A stretch of DNA of 7,398 nucleotides from Methylocystaceae bacterium (lineage in GTDB: Bacteria > Pseudomonadota > Alphaproteobacteria > Rhizobiales > Beijerinckiaceae), in assembly GCA_003105285.1 (NCBI GenBank), contig PQAN01000347.1, positions 1 to 7,398 of the forward strand, read 5' to 3'. Every line of letters begins with the position of its first letter. The first letter of the stretch is position 1. Shown here in pieces: positions 1-6,676 of the stretch. A model generated the notes under the pieces. That model was not told where the DNA came from. It saw nothing but the letters and a program-made list of their open reading frames with translations, and did not search any database. Position numbers and translations under genes: made by a program.

Positions 1-1374
1 CCGCAGGAATTGCCTCGCTACCGCTGCGGGAGCGCAGATAATCTCGAAGCATGCGCCGGGTTCGTTGTCGCGCACGCCCACCGTGAAACCATGAAGCTCG
101 GCTATGGTGGCGGTCATGCTCAATCCGAGCCCGCTGCCCACGATGTGGCGATGCTTCTGGGAACGGTAGAAGCGCTTGAAGATCAGCTCGCGTTCGTTGG
201 GCGCCACGCCAGGTCCATTGTCGCAGACGCGGATAACGGGATGACCTTCGTACGTGCAAACTGTGATGGCTAGCCTGCCGCCGGCGGGAGCGTATTTTAC
301 GCCGTTGTCTACGAGATTGGCGACGGCTTCGCGCAACAAATCGGCGTCGCCAACGACGAACACCGGTTCGTTCGGCGCATCGAGCGTCAATTGGACAGAC
401 TCGATCTCGGCGAGCGGTTCGTAGAAATCGAAGACGTCTGCGCAGATTTTAACGAGATCGACCTGGACGAATGCGCTGGTGCGGCGACCGCTCTCGATTT
501 CGGCTATGCGCATGAGCGCGGCGATCGTCGTGAGCGCTCGCTCCAGTTCGGAATGGGCGGCCTCGACGACGGTCTTTAAGTCTCCCCCGGTCGGATCGGC
601 GAGAGCGCGTTCCAGCCGCACCCGAAGAATGGAGAGAGGCGTGCGCAGGTCGTGCGCGATGTTCGCACTCATGGCGCGCAATTGCCCGAGCGCGCGCACC
701 AGCTCGTCGAGCATCTGATTGACCGCCCGGACGATCTTGTCGATGTCGTCGGGCTTGTCATGGGTCGGAAGCCGTTCGTGCAGGCCGCCAGCCATGATCC
801 GTTCGATGGTCCGGTGGATAGTCTGAAGGCGCCGCATGGCGAGAAGTCCGAACAGACCGCCGAGCGTCAGCACGAGCGCAATTTCGACGACGATGCCGTC
901 GATCAGCGCCTCCAGCACCGTGTGGCGCAAATAATAGGATTCGAATAGATTTCTTCCGAGGACGAGGACGCTGCCGTCAGGCCTCCGACCCGCCACGAAA
1001 ACCGCCGGCTCGTTTCCCGCGCCGTCCGTCGTTGGCGTGACTTCCGCGTAATGCGCGCGGCCGTCGACCGTAACCGATGCCGGAAGATCGGGCAAATTCC
1101 CGTAGATCGGCTTGCCGTCGGCGTCGAACAGGCCGGCGTAATCCAACCGTCTCAAATCTCTCGTCAAGCGCAGATCGAGCTCTCGCTTCAACTGGTCCGA
1201 GGAACGGTTGACGCCTTTTGCGACCTCGTCGGTGAGAATGACGCTGAGACGAGACATGTCCGTCGTCGTGACGTGCCAGTAGACGAAAGCGAACACGACA
1301 GCGGTCGACAACGTCACGACGAGCGCCAGCAGAGCCGACAAGCGAAACTGTGCGGATCTGAATATCTCAATCAT
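1..1374 (-). CDS. Sensor histidine kinase (HAMP, HisKA, HATPase_c), C-terminal tip outside the window
   Basis: Inner-membrane sensor kinase that would autophosphorylate on histidine and pass the phosphate to the regulator encoded just upstream. 458 codons are visible without a stop to the window edge. Seen in the translation: transmembrane segment at about residues 13-33, a periplasmic domain of about 120 residues, a second transmembrane segment at about 157-178, and a HAMP linker at about 179-228. The H-box is IAHDLRTPL with the phospho-acceptor at H241. The N-box contains N353 and N357, the G1 box is DNGPG at 385-389, and the G2 box is GSGLGLS at 413-419. After the G2 box about 38 residues follow, so the gene is almost complete. 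The ATG overlaps the regulator's stop by 8 nt, which suggests translational coupling; only a weak AGG precedes it. The periplasmic domain has no motif I recognise, so the stimulus is unknown. Function class is certain, ligand is not. Confidence 0.95.
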   Translation of the reverse strand, partial: MIEIFRSAQFRLSALLALVVTLSTAVVFAFVYWHVTTTDMSRLSVILTDEVAKGVNRSSDQLKRELDLRLTRDLRRLDYAGLFDADGKPIYGNLPDLPASVTVDGRAHYAEVTPTTDGAGNEPAVFVAGRRPDGSVLVLGRNLFESYYLRHTVLEALIDGIVVEIALVLTLGGLFGLLAMRRLQTIHRTIERIMAGGLHERLPTHDKPDDIDKIVRAVNQMLDELVRALGQLRAMSANIAHDLRTPLSILRVRLERALADPTGGDLKTVVEAAHSELERALTTIAALMRIAEIESGRRTSAFVQVDLVKICADVFDFYEPLAEIESVQLTLDAPNEPVFVVGDADLLREAVANLVDNGVKYAPAGGRLAITVCTYEGHPVIRVCDNGPGVAPNERELIFKRFYRSQKHRHIVGSGLGLSMTATIAELHGFTVGVRDNEPGACFEIICAPAAVARQFLR

Positions 1375-2071
1375 CGGCCTGCAATATGAATCCTGAGCCG
1401 CGCACGACCTTCATCATGGGAGTGTCTCCTGGCAGGTCGATCTTGCGGCGCACCTTTCCGACGTGAACGTCGATCACATTGGTGTGCGGAATGAATTGAT
1501 AGTGCCACACGTTTTCCAAGAGCATGGTGCGCGTCACGAGCTGGTTGGGGTGGCGCATGAAATATTCGAGGATCTTGAATTCCCGCGGCAAGAGATCGAT
1601 TTTTCGTTCGCCGCGACGCGCCGTGCGCTCGAGGAGATCGATCTCGAGCGAACCGACACGCAGATTGGTGGTTCGCTTTTCGAGCGAGCGCCGCGCCAAC
1701 GCGTCCACTCTCGCGATAAGTTCGCCCATGGCGAATGGCTTCACCAGATAGTCGTCGCCGCCTTTCTCGAGGCCGAGAATGCGGTCGTCGACCGAAGAAA
1801 GAGCGCTCACGACGAGAACGGGCGTATTCACCCCTCTACTCCGCAGAGTCTCGATGTTGGGCAGGAAATCGGCGCCGCCGAGCAGTCGATCGACGACCAT
1901 GACCGCCGCCGTATCCTCGAGCGCCGCCTCCAATCCCTCCTGCGCCGTGTGCGTAGCGCGCACGTCATACCCGACGCGATGGAGTTGATCCGAGATTTCG
2001 TCTGCGAGTTCGGGGTCGTCCTCGATCAGGAGAACAGGCGTGCGGTATCGATTCTCGCCCACGATAGGCAC
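1367..2071 (-). CDS. OmpR/PhoB-family response regulator
   Basis: DNA-binding response regulator, cytoplasmic, partner of the overlapping histidine kinase. With the GTG start at 2071 it has 234 residues, normal for the family. The receiver domain (about 12-125) shows the acidic pocket E17-D18-D19, phospho-acceptor D61 in VVDRLL, S89 at the switch Ser/Thr position and K111 in LVKPF. The winged-helix Trans_reg_C domain (about 137-232) ends in the typical VRGSGFIL wing, with a recognition helix near 198-212. Start choice: GGAGG at 2081-2085 lies 9 nt before this GTG, whereas the in-frame TTG at 2080 directly abuts the GGAGG and is unlikely. Slightly odd: the loop after D61 reads LLGG where most members have MLPG or LLPG. 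The gene begins 80 bp after the coiled-coil porin on the same strand, so that porin is a plausible target or operon partner; this is inference. Confidence 0.95.
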   Translation of the reverse strand: MPIVGENRYRTPVLLIEDDPELADEISDQLHRVGYDVRATHTAQEGLEAALEDTAAVMVVDRLLGGADFLPNIETLRSRGVNTPVLVVSALSSVDDRILGLEKGGDDYLVKPFAMGELIARVDALARRSLEKRTTNLRVGSLEIDLLERTARRGERKIDLLPREFKILEYFMRHPNQLVTRTMLLENVWHYQFIPHTNVIDVHVGKVRRKIDLPGDTPMMKVVRGSGFILQADD

Positions 2072-2080
2072 AGCTTTCAA

Positions 2081-2085
2081 CCTCC
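2081..2085 (-). promoter_or_regulatory. Ribosome binding site that decides the regulator's start
   Basis: On the minus strand GGAGG is followed by TTG at once and by GTG after 9 nt. The spacing favours the GTG at 2071 and argues against the upstream TTG at 2080. The 80-bp gap between porin stop and regulator start (2072-2151) holds no strong hairpin with a T-run, so read-through from the porin is possible. Confidence 0.7.
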
Positions 2086-2151
2086 ATTCACAACGAAAGC
2101 GCAGCCCGGATTCCAGACTACGCCTTCCGTTACCAGAGCCGCTTCGTCAGC

Positions 2152-3876
2152 TCAAAACGGATAGTACCGAATACTGGTCAGGACCATGTCTTCGCTTGCT
2201 TTCGGCGTCGGTCCCCAACCTGGGAAAGCATCTTTGACAGTATGGGAATATTGAGCGCCAGCCTTCAGCTTTCCGAATGGTCCTTGATAGAACGTATGCC
2301 AGATGCCGCCAGTGATCTGCCGGACGGCTCTGATTTGGCCGGAGCAAGCGAGATTGCCGCCGTAAGCGCCGTTCAACGCCGTGCCGCCGGAGAGGAACGG
2401 GAGGGCGGTCAAAGCGTCGTTCTCGATATCACAGCCCATATTGTTGAAGAACGGGTTGCCATATCCGCCGATGACCAGGCTCGAGCCATATTTGGCATAT
2501 TGGGGATTGGCGGCTGCGAACTCCCCGCCGGCCAAGGCGTAGATATCGGTCTGGGGCGTGGCGTGCACAGTCGCCCCTACCAGCAGCATGCGCTGGTGGA
2601 TCGGCAGGGGCGCGCCGGTCGCCGACCACGTGGCGTCGCTCATCTGAGCGCTGCCGTACCGGCCGATGCCTCGGCCGGTCATGCCGGACACCTGGATATC
2701 GAGCAGCTTCGGCACGACAGGCACAATGACGCCGGCGCCGAATCCGCCGGCCCACACGCTATGATTGCCGAAGTAGGCGCGGTCTGTGAAGTCGCGCAGC
2801 AGACCGAACCCTTCGACATGGATCGTGCGATCGGCGAAGGTCGGATCCCAAGCGGCCTTTGTCACCATATCGGGCATGCGGTTCAGCGAATAGCTATTCA
2901 CGGCGTTGAAGAGGCCACCGCCCGCGGCTTGTCCGAAGAGAATCGGATTCTGCAGCGGCAGCGTCGTCGTCCCGGGCAATCCCGGCTGGAGCGCGCCATA
3001 GCCGGCGAAGGTGTTCGCGGCGCCTTCGGCCGAGAAAGCGATCCAGAACCGCTTGCCGAAATCTTTGACGAGCCGCAATTGCGGCTGCCTCGCCCAGACG
3101 AAGCCAGGAACATATTGCGCGTCGATGGTGGCCGGCGGATTGACGGAATCGGGCTTGACGCCGCTCGTGTTCATCGTTGTGAGCGACCAGCTCTGTCCGG
3201 CCAGCAAGTGGAGGCCGAAGTCGTCCCAATCGACGTTGGTGTAGAGGTGGCGCACTCTCAGATTGTAAGAGTTGCTCTCATTGGAGTTGGCGGTCTGTCC
3301 GGCGCCGAGAAAGTCCGTTTCGACATAGGCGGAGATATGCGTCGTAGGATTTATGTCCCCCTGCGCCAGCATGGCGAGGCGGCTCTGGCGGGCGCTGAAC
3401 CGAAACTCGTTCGTGTGCCCGGTCGCGCCGAAACCGTATGGAATGTTCTGGAATGGCGTGTTGACGTCCGCTCCGATCCAATGGCTGCGCCAAACGTTTT
3501 CGAGCGCGATGAAGCCGCCGGGCGTGATCGTTATGCCCTTGTAGAAGAATTTGTCGGGCCACAAACGTCCGTCGCCATCCTTCACCACGGCCGTTTCGAC
3601 CGGCGCGCGACCCGACCTGTCGACACCGCGTTGCGTCTGAGCCTGTTCGTCGAGCCGATGCTCGAGCTTGTGCAGCTTTGCTTTCAGCGCGCGAATCTCG
3701 GCCAGAGTTTCGGCGTCCGACGCGAGGACGGGCGCGCTCCAGGTCATTGCGGCCGCCAGTGCGACGGAGCTCGACACCGCGAGCCAGCGGCGAGTGCGGA
3801 GACGAGCCGGCGCTCCCGCGGGACCACAGCCGGCGGCCACATTCAGTCTATCGTTCTGCTTGAAAGATTTCTTCAC
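2152..3876 (-). CDS. Outer-membrane porin-like beta-barrel with N-terminal coiled coil (DcaP-like)
   Basis: Predicted outer-membrane channel, substrate unknown. With the GTG start at 3876 it has 574 residues. GTG is preferred over the TTG at 3882 because GGGGG lies 6 nt before it and the product then begins MKKSF. A hydrophobic stretch at about 31-48 is followed by a signal-peptidase-like site VLA/SD after A52. The basic region before it is unusually long, about 30 residues. Residues 54-78 form a heptad pattern (I61, L64, L68, L71, L75), as in porins whose coiled coil helps trimerise. The remainder is rich in alternating aromatic/polar strands and Gly/Asn loops and ends in RYYPF, the C-terminal Phe signature read by the BAM machinery. 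C482 and C511 could form a disulfide in a loop. The SARQSRL segment and the overall plan resemble DcaP-type porins; that family name is inference. It is not related to the Porin_2 neighbour. No terminator is seen before the regulator gene. Confidence 0.88.
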   Translation of the reverse strand: MKKSFKQNDRLNVAAGCGPAGAPARLRTRRWLAVSSSVALAAAMTWSAPVLASDAETLAEIRALKAKLHKLEHRLDEQAQTQRGVDRSGRAPVETAVVKDGDGRLWPDKFFYKGITITPGGFIALENVWRSHWIGADVNTPFQNIPYGFGATGHTNEFRFSARQSRLAMLAQGDINPTTHISAYVETDFLGAGQTANSNESNSYNLRVRHLYTNVDWDDFGLHLLAGQSWSLTTMNTSGVKPDSVNPPATIDAQYVPGFVWARQPQLRLVKDFGKRFWIAFSAEGAANTFAGYGALQPGLPGTTTLPLQNPILFGQAAGGGLFNAVNSYSLNRMPDMVTKAAWDPTFADRTIHVEGFGLLRDFTDRAYFGNHSVWAGGFGAGVIVPVVPKLLDIQVSGMTGRGIGRYGSAQMSDATWSATGAPLPIHQRMLLVGATVHATPQTDIYALAGGEFAAANPQYAKYGSSLVIGGYGNPFFNNMGCDIENDALTALPFLSGGTALNGAYGGNLACSGQIRAVRQITGGIWHTFYQGPFGKLKAGAQYSHTVKDAFPGWGPTPKASEDMVLTSIRYYPF

Positions 3877-3937
3877 CTGCAACCCCCAGAAATCGAGACG
3901 TCCTTGCGACGACTCTCACTACGTAGGGGCACAGAGC

Positions 3938-3968
3938 TATAACGAGACGTTTCTTGTTATTATGACAA
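3938..3968 (-). promoter_or_regulatory. Possible sigma70-type promoter for the coiled-coil porin
   Basis: On the minus strand TTGTCA (3963-3968) and GTTATA (3938-3943) lie 19 bp apart, about 60 bp before the start codon. The spacing is longer than the 17-bp optimum, so this is tentative. The region is clearly AT-rich compared with the flanking genes. Confidence 0.3.
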
Positions 3969-3975
3969 AATGTCA
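3963..3975. repeat. Short inverted repeat TGACA-N3-TGTCA
   Basis: A perfect 5-bp inverted repeat with a 3-bp centre, overlapping the possible -35 box of the coiled-coil porin and touching a degenerate TTTCATGAAA-like site (TGTCATGAAT, 3971-3980). It could be an operator half of a larger control region, but short AT-rich repeats occur by chance. Confidence 0.35.
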
Positions 3976-3994
3976 TGAATTTAACTAATCTTTA

Positions 3995-4018
3995 TTTCAT
4001 GAAAGCGTTTTCATGAAA
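3995..4018. promoter_or_regulatory. Candidate operator: two TTTCATGAAA palindromes 14 bp apart
   Basis: TTTCATGAAA occurs at 3995-4004 and again at 4009-4018, separated by 4 bp. Each copy is a perfect 10-bp palindrome. They sit 119-142 bp upstream of the coiled-coil porin's start. The same palindrome with a half site at the identical 14-bp spacing lies upstream of the Porin_2 gene at 6237-6260. Repetition, spacing and position before two functionally similar genes support a binding site; the binding protein is unknown. PhoB-type regulators usually use direct repeats about 11 bp apart, so the neighbouring regulator is not an obvious match. Confidence 0.6.
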
Positions 4019-4045
4019 CTTTTTGACTTTATATCGTGAATTATT

Positions 4046-4339
4046 TCAGGGTATTCCGCCGATCGTCCTCCCACAGGTATAGCCGATGAAGCACTGGGGA
4101 TTGTCAGCGGTGAGCGCCCAGGCCGGCTCGATGGTTTCGCCCCGATCGCAAAAGCTCTGATCACGAACATATCGATCGAAGGTGAAGCGACCCGTCGAAA
4201 GCGCGACGGAGCCTTTTTGCTCGACGAGCGCGGTGGCTCCCCGACAGGACAACATCGACGCGAGCGCGCGATCGCCCGCAGGGCGCTGCTGTTGGACGAG
4301 CATCAGAACGACAAAGCTCGCAAGGCGTAGGCGGCACAC
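4046..4339 (-). CDS. Small secreted four-cysteine protein, conserved hypothetical
   Basis: A 97-residue product with a basic start and hydrophobic stretch (about 3-15) consistent with a signal peptide, followed by a compact region of about 70 residues. The mature part has four cysteines (C32, C64, C83, C89), which suggests two disulfides in the periplasm or outside the cell. The segments STGRFTFDRYVRD and DNPQCFIGYTC look like a recurrent family of short alphaproteobacterial secreted proteins of unknown function, from memory rather than a search. The GTG start at 4339 is supported by GAGGAG 9 nt upstream. It lies between two porin genes on the same strand, 118 bp after one and 169 bp before the other, so it may act in the same envelope context. 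No enzyme motif is visible. Confidence 0.72.
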   Translation of the reverse strand: MCRLRLASFVVLMLVQQQRPAGDRALASMLSCRGATALVEQKGSVALSTGRFTFDRYVRDQSFCDRGETIEPAWALTADNPQCFIGYTCGRTIGGIP

Positions 4340-4428
4340 GGCGTCTCGCTCCTCGACCCGAGCGGAAGAATGAGACGCCGAACGGCGAGCGCCAATTAAA
4401 ATCGCATTTATTTGCAGCGTCGCGATCC

Positions 4429-4457
4429 GCGCTCGGCCGCCGAGTTGCGCCGAGCGC
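4429..4457 (-). terminator. Hairpin directly after the Porin_2 stop codon
   Basis: GCGCTCGGC (4429-4437) and GCCGAGCGC (4449-4457) form a perfect 9-bp inverted repeat with an 11-nt loop, starting at the base after the stop codon. It would fold into a stable GC-rich stem in the porin transcript. No U-tract follows, so it may be a weak or Rho-assisted terminator or a 3'-end stabiliser rather than a classic intrinsic terminator. Confidence 0.45.
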
Positions 4458-6065
4458 TCAAAAAGAACGTTGCGCTCGAATCCGCCCTTCGAACACGCCG
4501 TTCACGCCCTTCCAACTCGGCAGTCCGCTGGCGACGAGCCAAGGATCGGCAACGAGGCCGACCGGCCGATTGAGGTGATTGGCGCGCACGTACATGACCT
4601 CGCTGCCGACATCGAAATTCTTCACCGGCGTCCAAACGAGATTGGTTGCGGCGCGGAATTCATCCGTGTTCACGGCGCCGACGCCGCCCCCCGTGTCCGC
4701 CAAGGCGGCCGCGCTGTAACGCAGGCCCATGTACGAGCCGTAGAAACCCGAGGATATCGTCGACGTCCAATAATGCTTGAACGCGACCAGCGCCGCCCAC
4801 CCGCGGCTCTTGTCGCAATGGCCGAGGCTGGCGGCGGTCCAGATACAATCATATGGACGGTAATTCCATCCGTTCGCCGCCTTTACGCCGCCATTGCCAT
4901 AGCCATAGAAAATATTCGCGTTGACCGGGCCGCCGTTGAAGTTGAGATTATTGCCCATGATATAGCCGGTCGCGCCTTCCTCGTAGGCGGCTTGGATCCA
5001 CAGCTTGTCGCCGGTCGGAAAAACGTTCGAAGCGATGTTGTTCAGATCGAACCGCGTCCCGAGCTGAAGCGCGAAGCCGAAGTCTTCCGATGCTGCGACG
5101 GGGAAGGCGTATGCGGTCGGGTTAACGAGCGTCGCGTCTTTGGCATAGAGAGACGTGCGCAATCGATGCGCGGCGCCGGAGAGCTGGATGGCGCCCCACT
5201 CCTGATCCCAACGCAGATTGGCGACAAGTTCCGGTATGCGAGCGCCGTCGGGCACGGACGCATAGGCCGTTCCGAAGCCGGGCGCGCCCATTGCCGAGCC
5301 GTAATCGAAGCTTCCCAGGGTCGAACCGATGTAATCGCGGCGAGACGTGCTGTCCTCGATCGAGAACGTGGCCGAAAGGCCCTTGCCGAATGCTTGGGTG
5401 TAAGCGAAGAGCCCGGCGGTGGCGTTGGAGCCGCGCAGCATCTCCCAGTTGATCGCGTCGGCATAGAAGTCGAAGAACGACTGCGCCCTGCCGGCAGTCA
5501 GTCCACCGAACTGAATGAAGCCCTTGTTGAGGATTGTGGTTTCCCGCGTGGTGGCGAAAAAGGCGGTGTTGTTATTGTAATTGCCGCCGGCGAAATTCGC
5601 GCCTCCCGACAACGATCCAGTCGCGGCGTTGCCTTCTGTTCCATAGACGGATTCGAGACGCAGGAAAGTACGCAGAGCGCCGAACTCCGTTGCGGTGCGA
5701 GCGTCGAGTTCGAGACGGCCGACGCCTTGGAAAGTCGATATCGGCGCGTTGGTCGGATTGCCGTATTGAAGCACGCTCGGCGTATATCCGCCCTTTGCGG
5801 CGACAACGCCATTGGGTTGTCCGAAGATCGTGTTCGCCATGCGATAAGAGACGCTGTAGAGCTGTTCCTCCGCGATGATCGTCCCGCCGATCCTCAAGCA
5901 TGTGTTGGTTCCCGGTATGTAGAAGAAACTGGAATCATAGGAATCGCAGATCCGCAAATATTCGATCGGGGCCGCTTTTCGCGACGGCAGGTCCGCCGCT
6001 CGAGCCATTACGCAAGAAGTGATTGCAGCGGTCGATCCCAGCAACAGAAGCTTCAGAACTCTCAT
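4458..6065 (-). CDS. Porin, Porin_2 family (rhizobial/Brucella Omp2 type)
   Basis: General diffusion porin of the outer membrane, a family typical of Hyphomicrobiales. The ATG at 6065 gives 535 residues and has GGAG 6 nt upstream; the longer in-frame start at 6116 would place 17 charged residues before the signal peptide and is rejected. Signal peptide at 1-23 with an ARA/ADLP cleavage site, a common mature start in this family. The mature N-terminus carries the hallmark pattern ICDSY...FFYIPGTNTCLRIGG with C40 and C56, a probable disulfide. A second pair, C407 and C417, lies near the C-terminal third. The barrel ends in RAQRSF with the terminal Phe expected for BAM-dependent insertion. Many family members are nearer 350-500 residues, so extended loops are likely. 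It has its own AT-rich upstream region and is probably transcribed alone, given the hairpin after its stop. Confidence 0.93.
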   Translation of the reverse strand: MRVLKLLLLGSTAAITSCVMARAADLPSRKAAPIEYLRICDSYDSSFFYIPGTNTCLRIGGTIIAEEQLYSVSYRMANTIFGQPNGVVAAKGGYTPSVLQYGNPTNAPISTFQGVGRLELDARTATEFGALRTFLRLESVYGTEGNAATGSLSGGANFAGGNYNNNTAFFATTRETTILNKGFIQFGGLTAGRAQSFFDFYADAINWEMLRGSNATAGLFAYTQAFGKGLSATFSIEDSTSRRDYIGSTLGSFDYGSAMGAPGFGTAYASVPDGARIPELVANLRWDQEWGAIQLSGAAHRLRTSLYAKDATLVNPTAYAFPVAASEDFGFALQLGTRFDLNNIASNVFPTGDKLWIQAAYEEGATGYIMGNNLNFNGGPVNANIFYGYGNGGVKAANGWNYRPYDCIWTAASLGHCDKSRGWAALVAFKHYWTSTISSGFYGSYMGLRYSAAALADTGGGVGAVNTDEFRAATNLVWTPVKNFDVGSEVMYVRANHLNRPVGLVADPWLVASGLPSWKGVNGVFEGRIRAQRSF

Positions 6066-6129
6066 CTTAATCTCCAGCCGAGCGCAGTCTCGCTCCGCAG
6101 ATATTACGGTAAGCATACGCTAAGTGATA

Positions 6130-6160
6130 ATACTAGCTGCCATCCATAGACGGTCGTCAA
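6130..6160 (-). promoter_or_regulatory. Possible promoter of the Porin_2 gene
   Basis: On the minus strand TTGACG (6155-6160) and TAGTAT (6130-6135) are 19 bp apart, about 65 bp before the ATG. The hexamers are reasonable but the spacer is long, so confidence is low. Confidence 0.3.
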
Positions 6161-6234
6161 TGAGCATATTGCCCGTTTTTTCAACGCTATTGGCTGCGCA
6201 CCTGTTTATTCATGTATTTTCTATTACTAAATTA

Positions 6235-6260
6235 TATTTCATGAAATACATTTCAATAAT
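6235..6260. promoter_or_regulatory. Candidate operator: TTTCATGAAA palindrome plus half site, same spacing as at the other porin
   Basis: TATTTCATGAAATA (6235-6248) is a perfect 14-bp palindrome containing the TTTCATGAAA core at 6237-6246. A half site TTTCAATAAT follows at 6251-6260, with its centre 14 bp from the first. The pair at 3995-4018 upstream of the coiled-coil porin has the same core and spacing. It lies about 170-195 bp upstream of the Porin_2 start, so it is upstream of the likely promoter, as an activator site would be. Confidence 0.55.
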
Positions 6261-6419
6261 GGCGTCGCCGTATTCGCAAATGTGAGTTCGGCCCGGTTGT
6301 TTAATCCCTTGTGCCGAGTGTCCGTCTCGAAAGAGATCGAGTCCCGGGAACGGCGAGCCGAAAATAGCGAGACCGGCGAGTCAGGGTTATCGGGAAAAGG
6401 GGGGCAAGACTGTCGCCAC

Positions 6420-6436
6420 GAGATAAGAGCGACTCA
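6420..6436. repeat. 17-bp direct repeat, copy 1
   Basis: GAGATAAGAGCGACTCA, identical to the copy at 6489-6505, starting 69 bp away. A further GACTCA occurs at 6477-6482. Repeated motifs of this kind occur at the ends of some insertion sequences, such as IS21-like elements, and at regulator arrays; no transposase is visible here. Confidence 0.7.
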
Positions 6437-6488
6437 ATCATCCTGAGGCATTCCGGGACATTGCGCAAATCAGGCTGACTCAAAATCG

Positions 6489-6505
6489 GAGATAAGAGCG
6501 ACTCA
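6489..6505. repeat. 17-bp direct repeat, copy 2
   Basis: An exact copy of the 17 bp at 6420-6436, same orientation. On the minus strand it reads TGAGTCGCTCTTATCTC. The starts of the three GACTCA cores are at 6431, 6477 and 6500, so the intervals are 46 and 23 bp. Possibly one terminus of a lost or partial mobile element; inference only. Confidence 0.7.
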
Positions 6506-6614
6506 GGTTGGACATCACCTTGAGTATTGTCTTTTTTGTCATATCTTGCCGCGCCTCAAGCCACCCGGTGGCCGCGCACACGATCATGCGCTGCACCCAT
6601 CGCGGTCAAGCGCG

Positions 6615-6650
6615 CAAATCGCGCGGCCCGCCGCCAAGCCGCGCGATTTG
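6615..6650. repeat. Perfect 13-bp inverted repeat
   Basis: CAAATCGCGCGGC (6615-6627) and GCCGCGCGATTTG (6638-6650) are exact reverse complements with a 10-nt GC-rich loop. No T-run follows on either strand, so it is not a typical intrinsic terminator. Its right arm runs into the TTGACA box of the ATPase promoter. It could insulate the gene, bind a protein, or mark the edge of an inserted segment. Confidence 0.75.
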
Positions 6651-6676
6651 ACAAGAAATCTAATTTGAATTAGACT
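6648..6676 (+). promoter_or_regulatory. Sigma70-type promoter of the ATPase gene
   Basis: A consensus -35 box TTGACA (6648-6653) is followed after exactly 17 bp by TAGACT (6671-6676), matching TATAAT at four of six positions. Transcription would begin near 6683, leaving a leader of about 20 nt before the ATG at 6702. GAGGG at 6692-6696 serves as the ribosome binding site, 5 nt from the start. Confidence 0.65.

Noticed and set aside
10..1389. Several plus-strand frames of 60-112 codons opposite the histidine kinase
   Set aside because: The minus strand encodes a continuous kinase with H, N, G1 and G2 boxes across the whole stretch.
1463..2164. 233-codon plus-strand frame opposite the response regulator
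   Set aside because: The regulator has all receiver and winged-helix residues; the opposite frame has no motif and is a codon-bias shadow.
2242..3942. 566-codon open frame on the plus strand opposite the coiled-coil porin
   Set aside because: It lies almost wholly antisense to a gene with signal peptide, barrel and C-terminal Phe. Its product is Arg/Glu/Gly-rich without recognisable domains, as expected from GC-biased third positions of the real gene.
4376..4387. Small palindrome CGCCGAACGGCG upstream of the small secreted gene
   Set aside because: Only 5-bp arms with a 2-nt centre and no T-run; too weak to call a terminator or operator in GC-rich DNA.
4470..6149. 559-codon open frame on the plus strand opposite the Porin_2 gene
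   Set aside because: Same explanation: a shadow of a clearly recognised porin gene, with no domain pattern of its own.
6301..6483. 60-codon minus-strand frame in the intergenic region with a TTG start
   Set aside because: No ribosome binding site or recognisable motif, and it runs through the direct-repeat region; not supportable as a gene.
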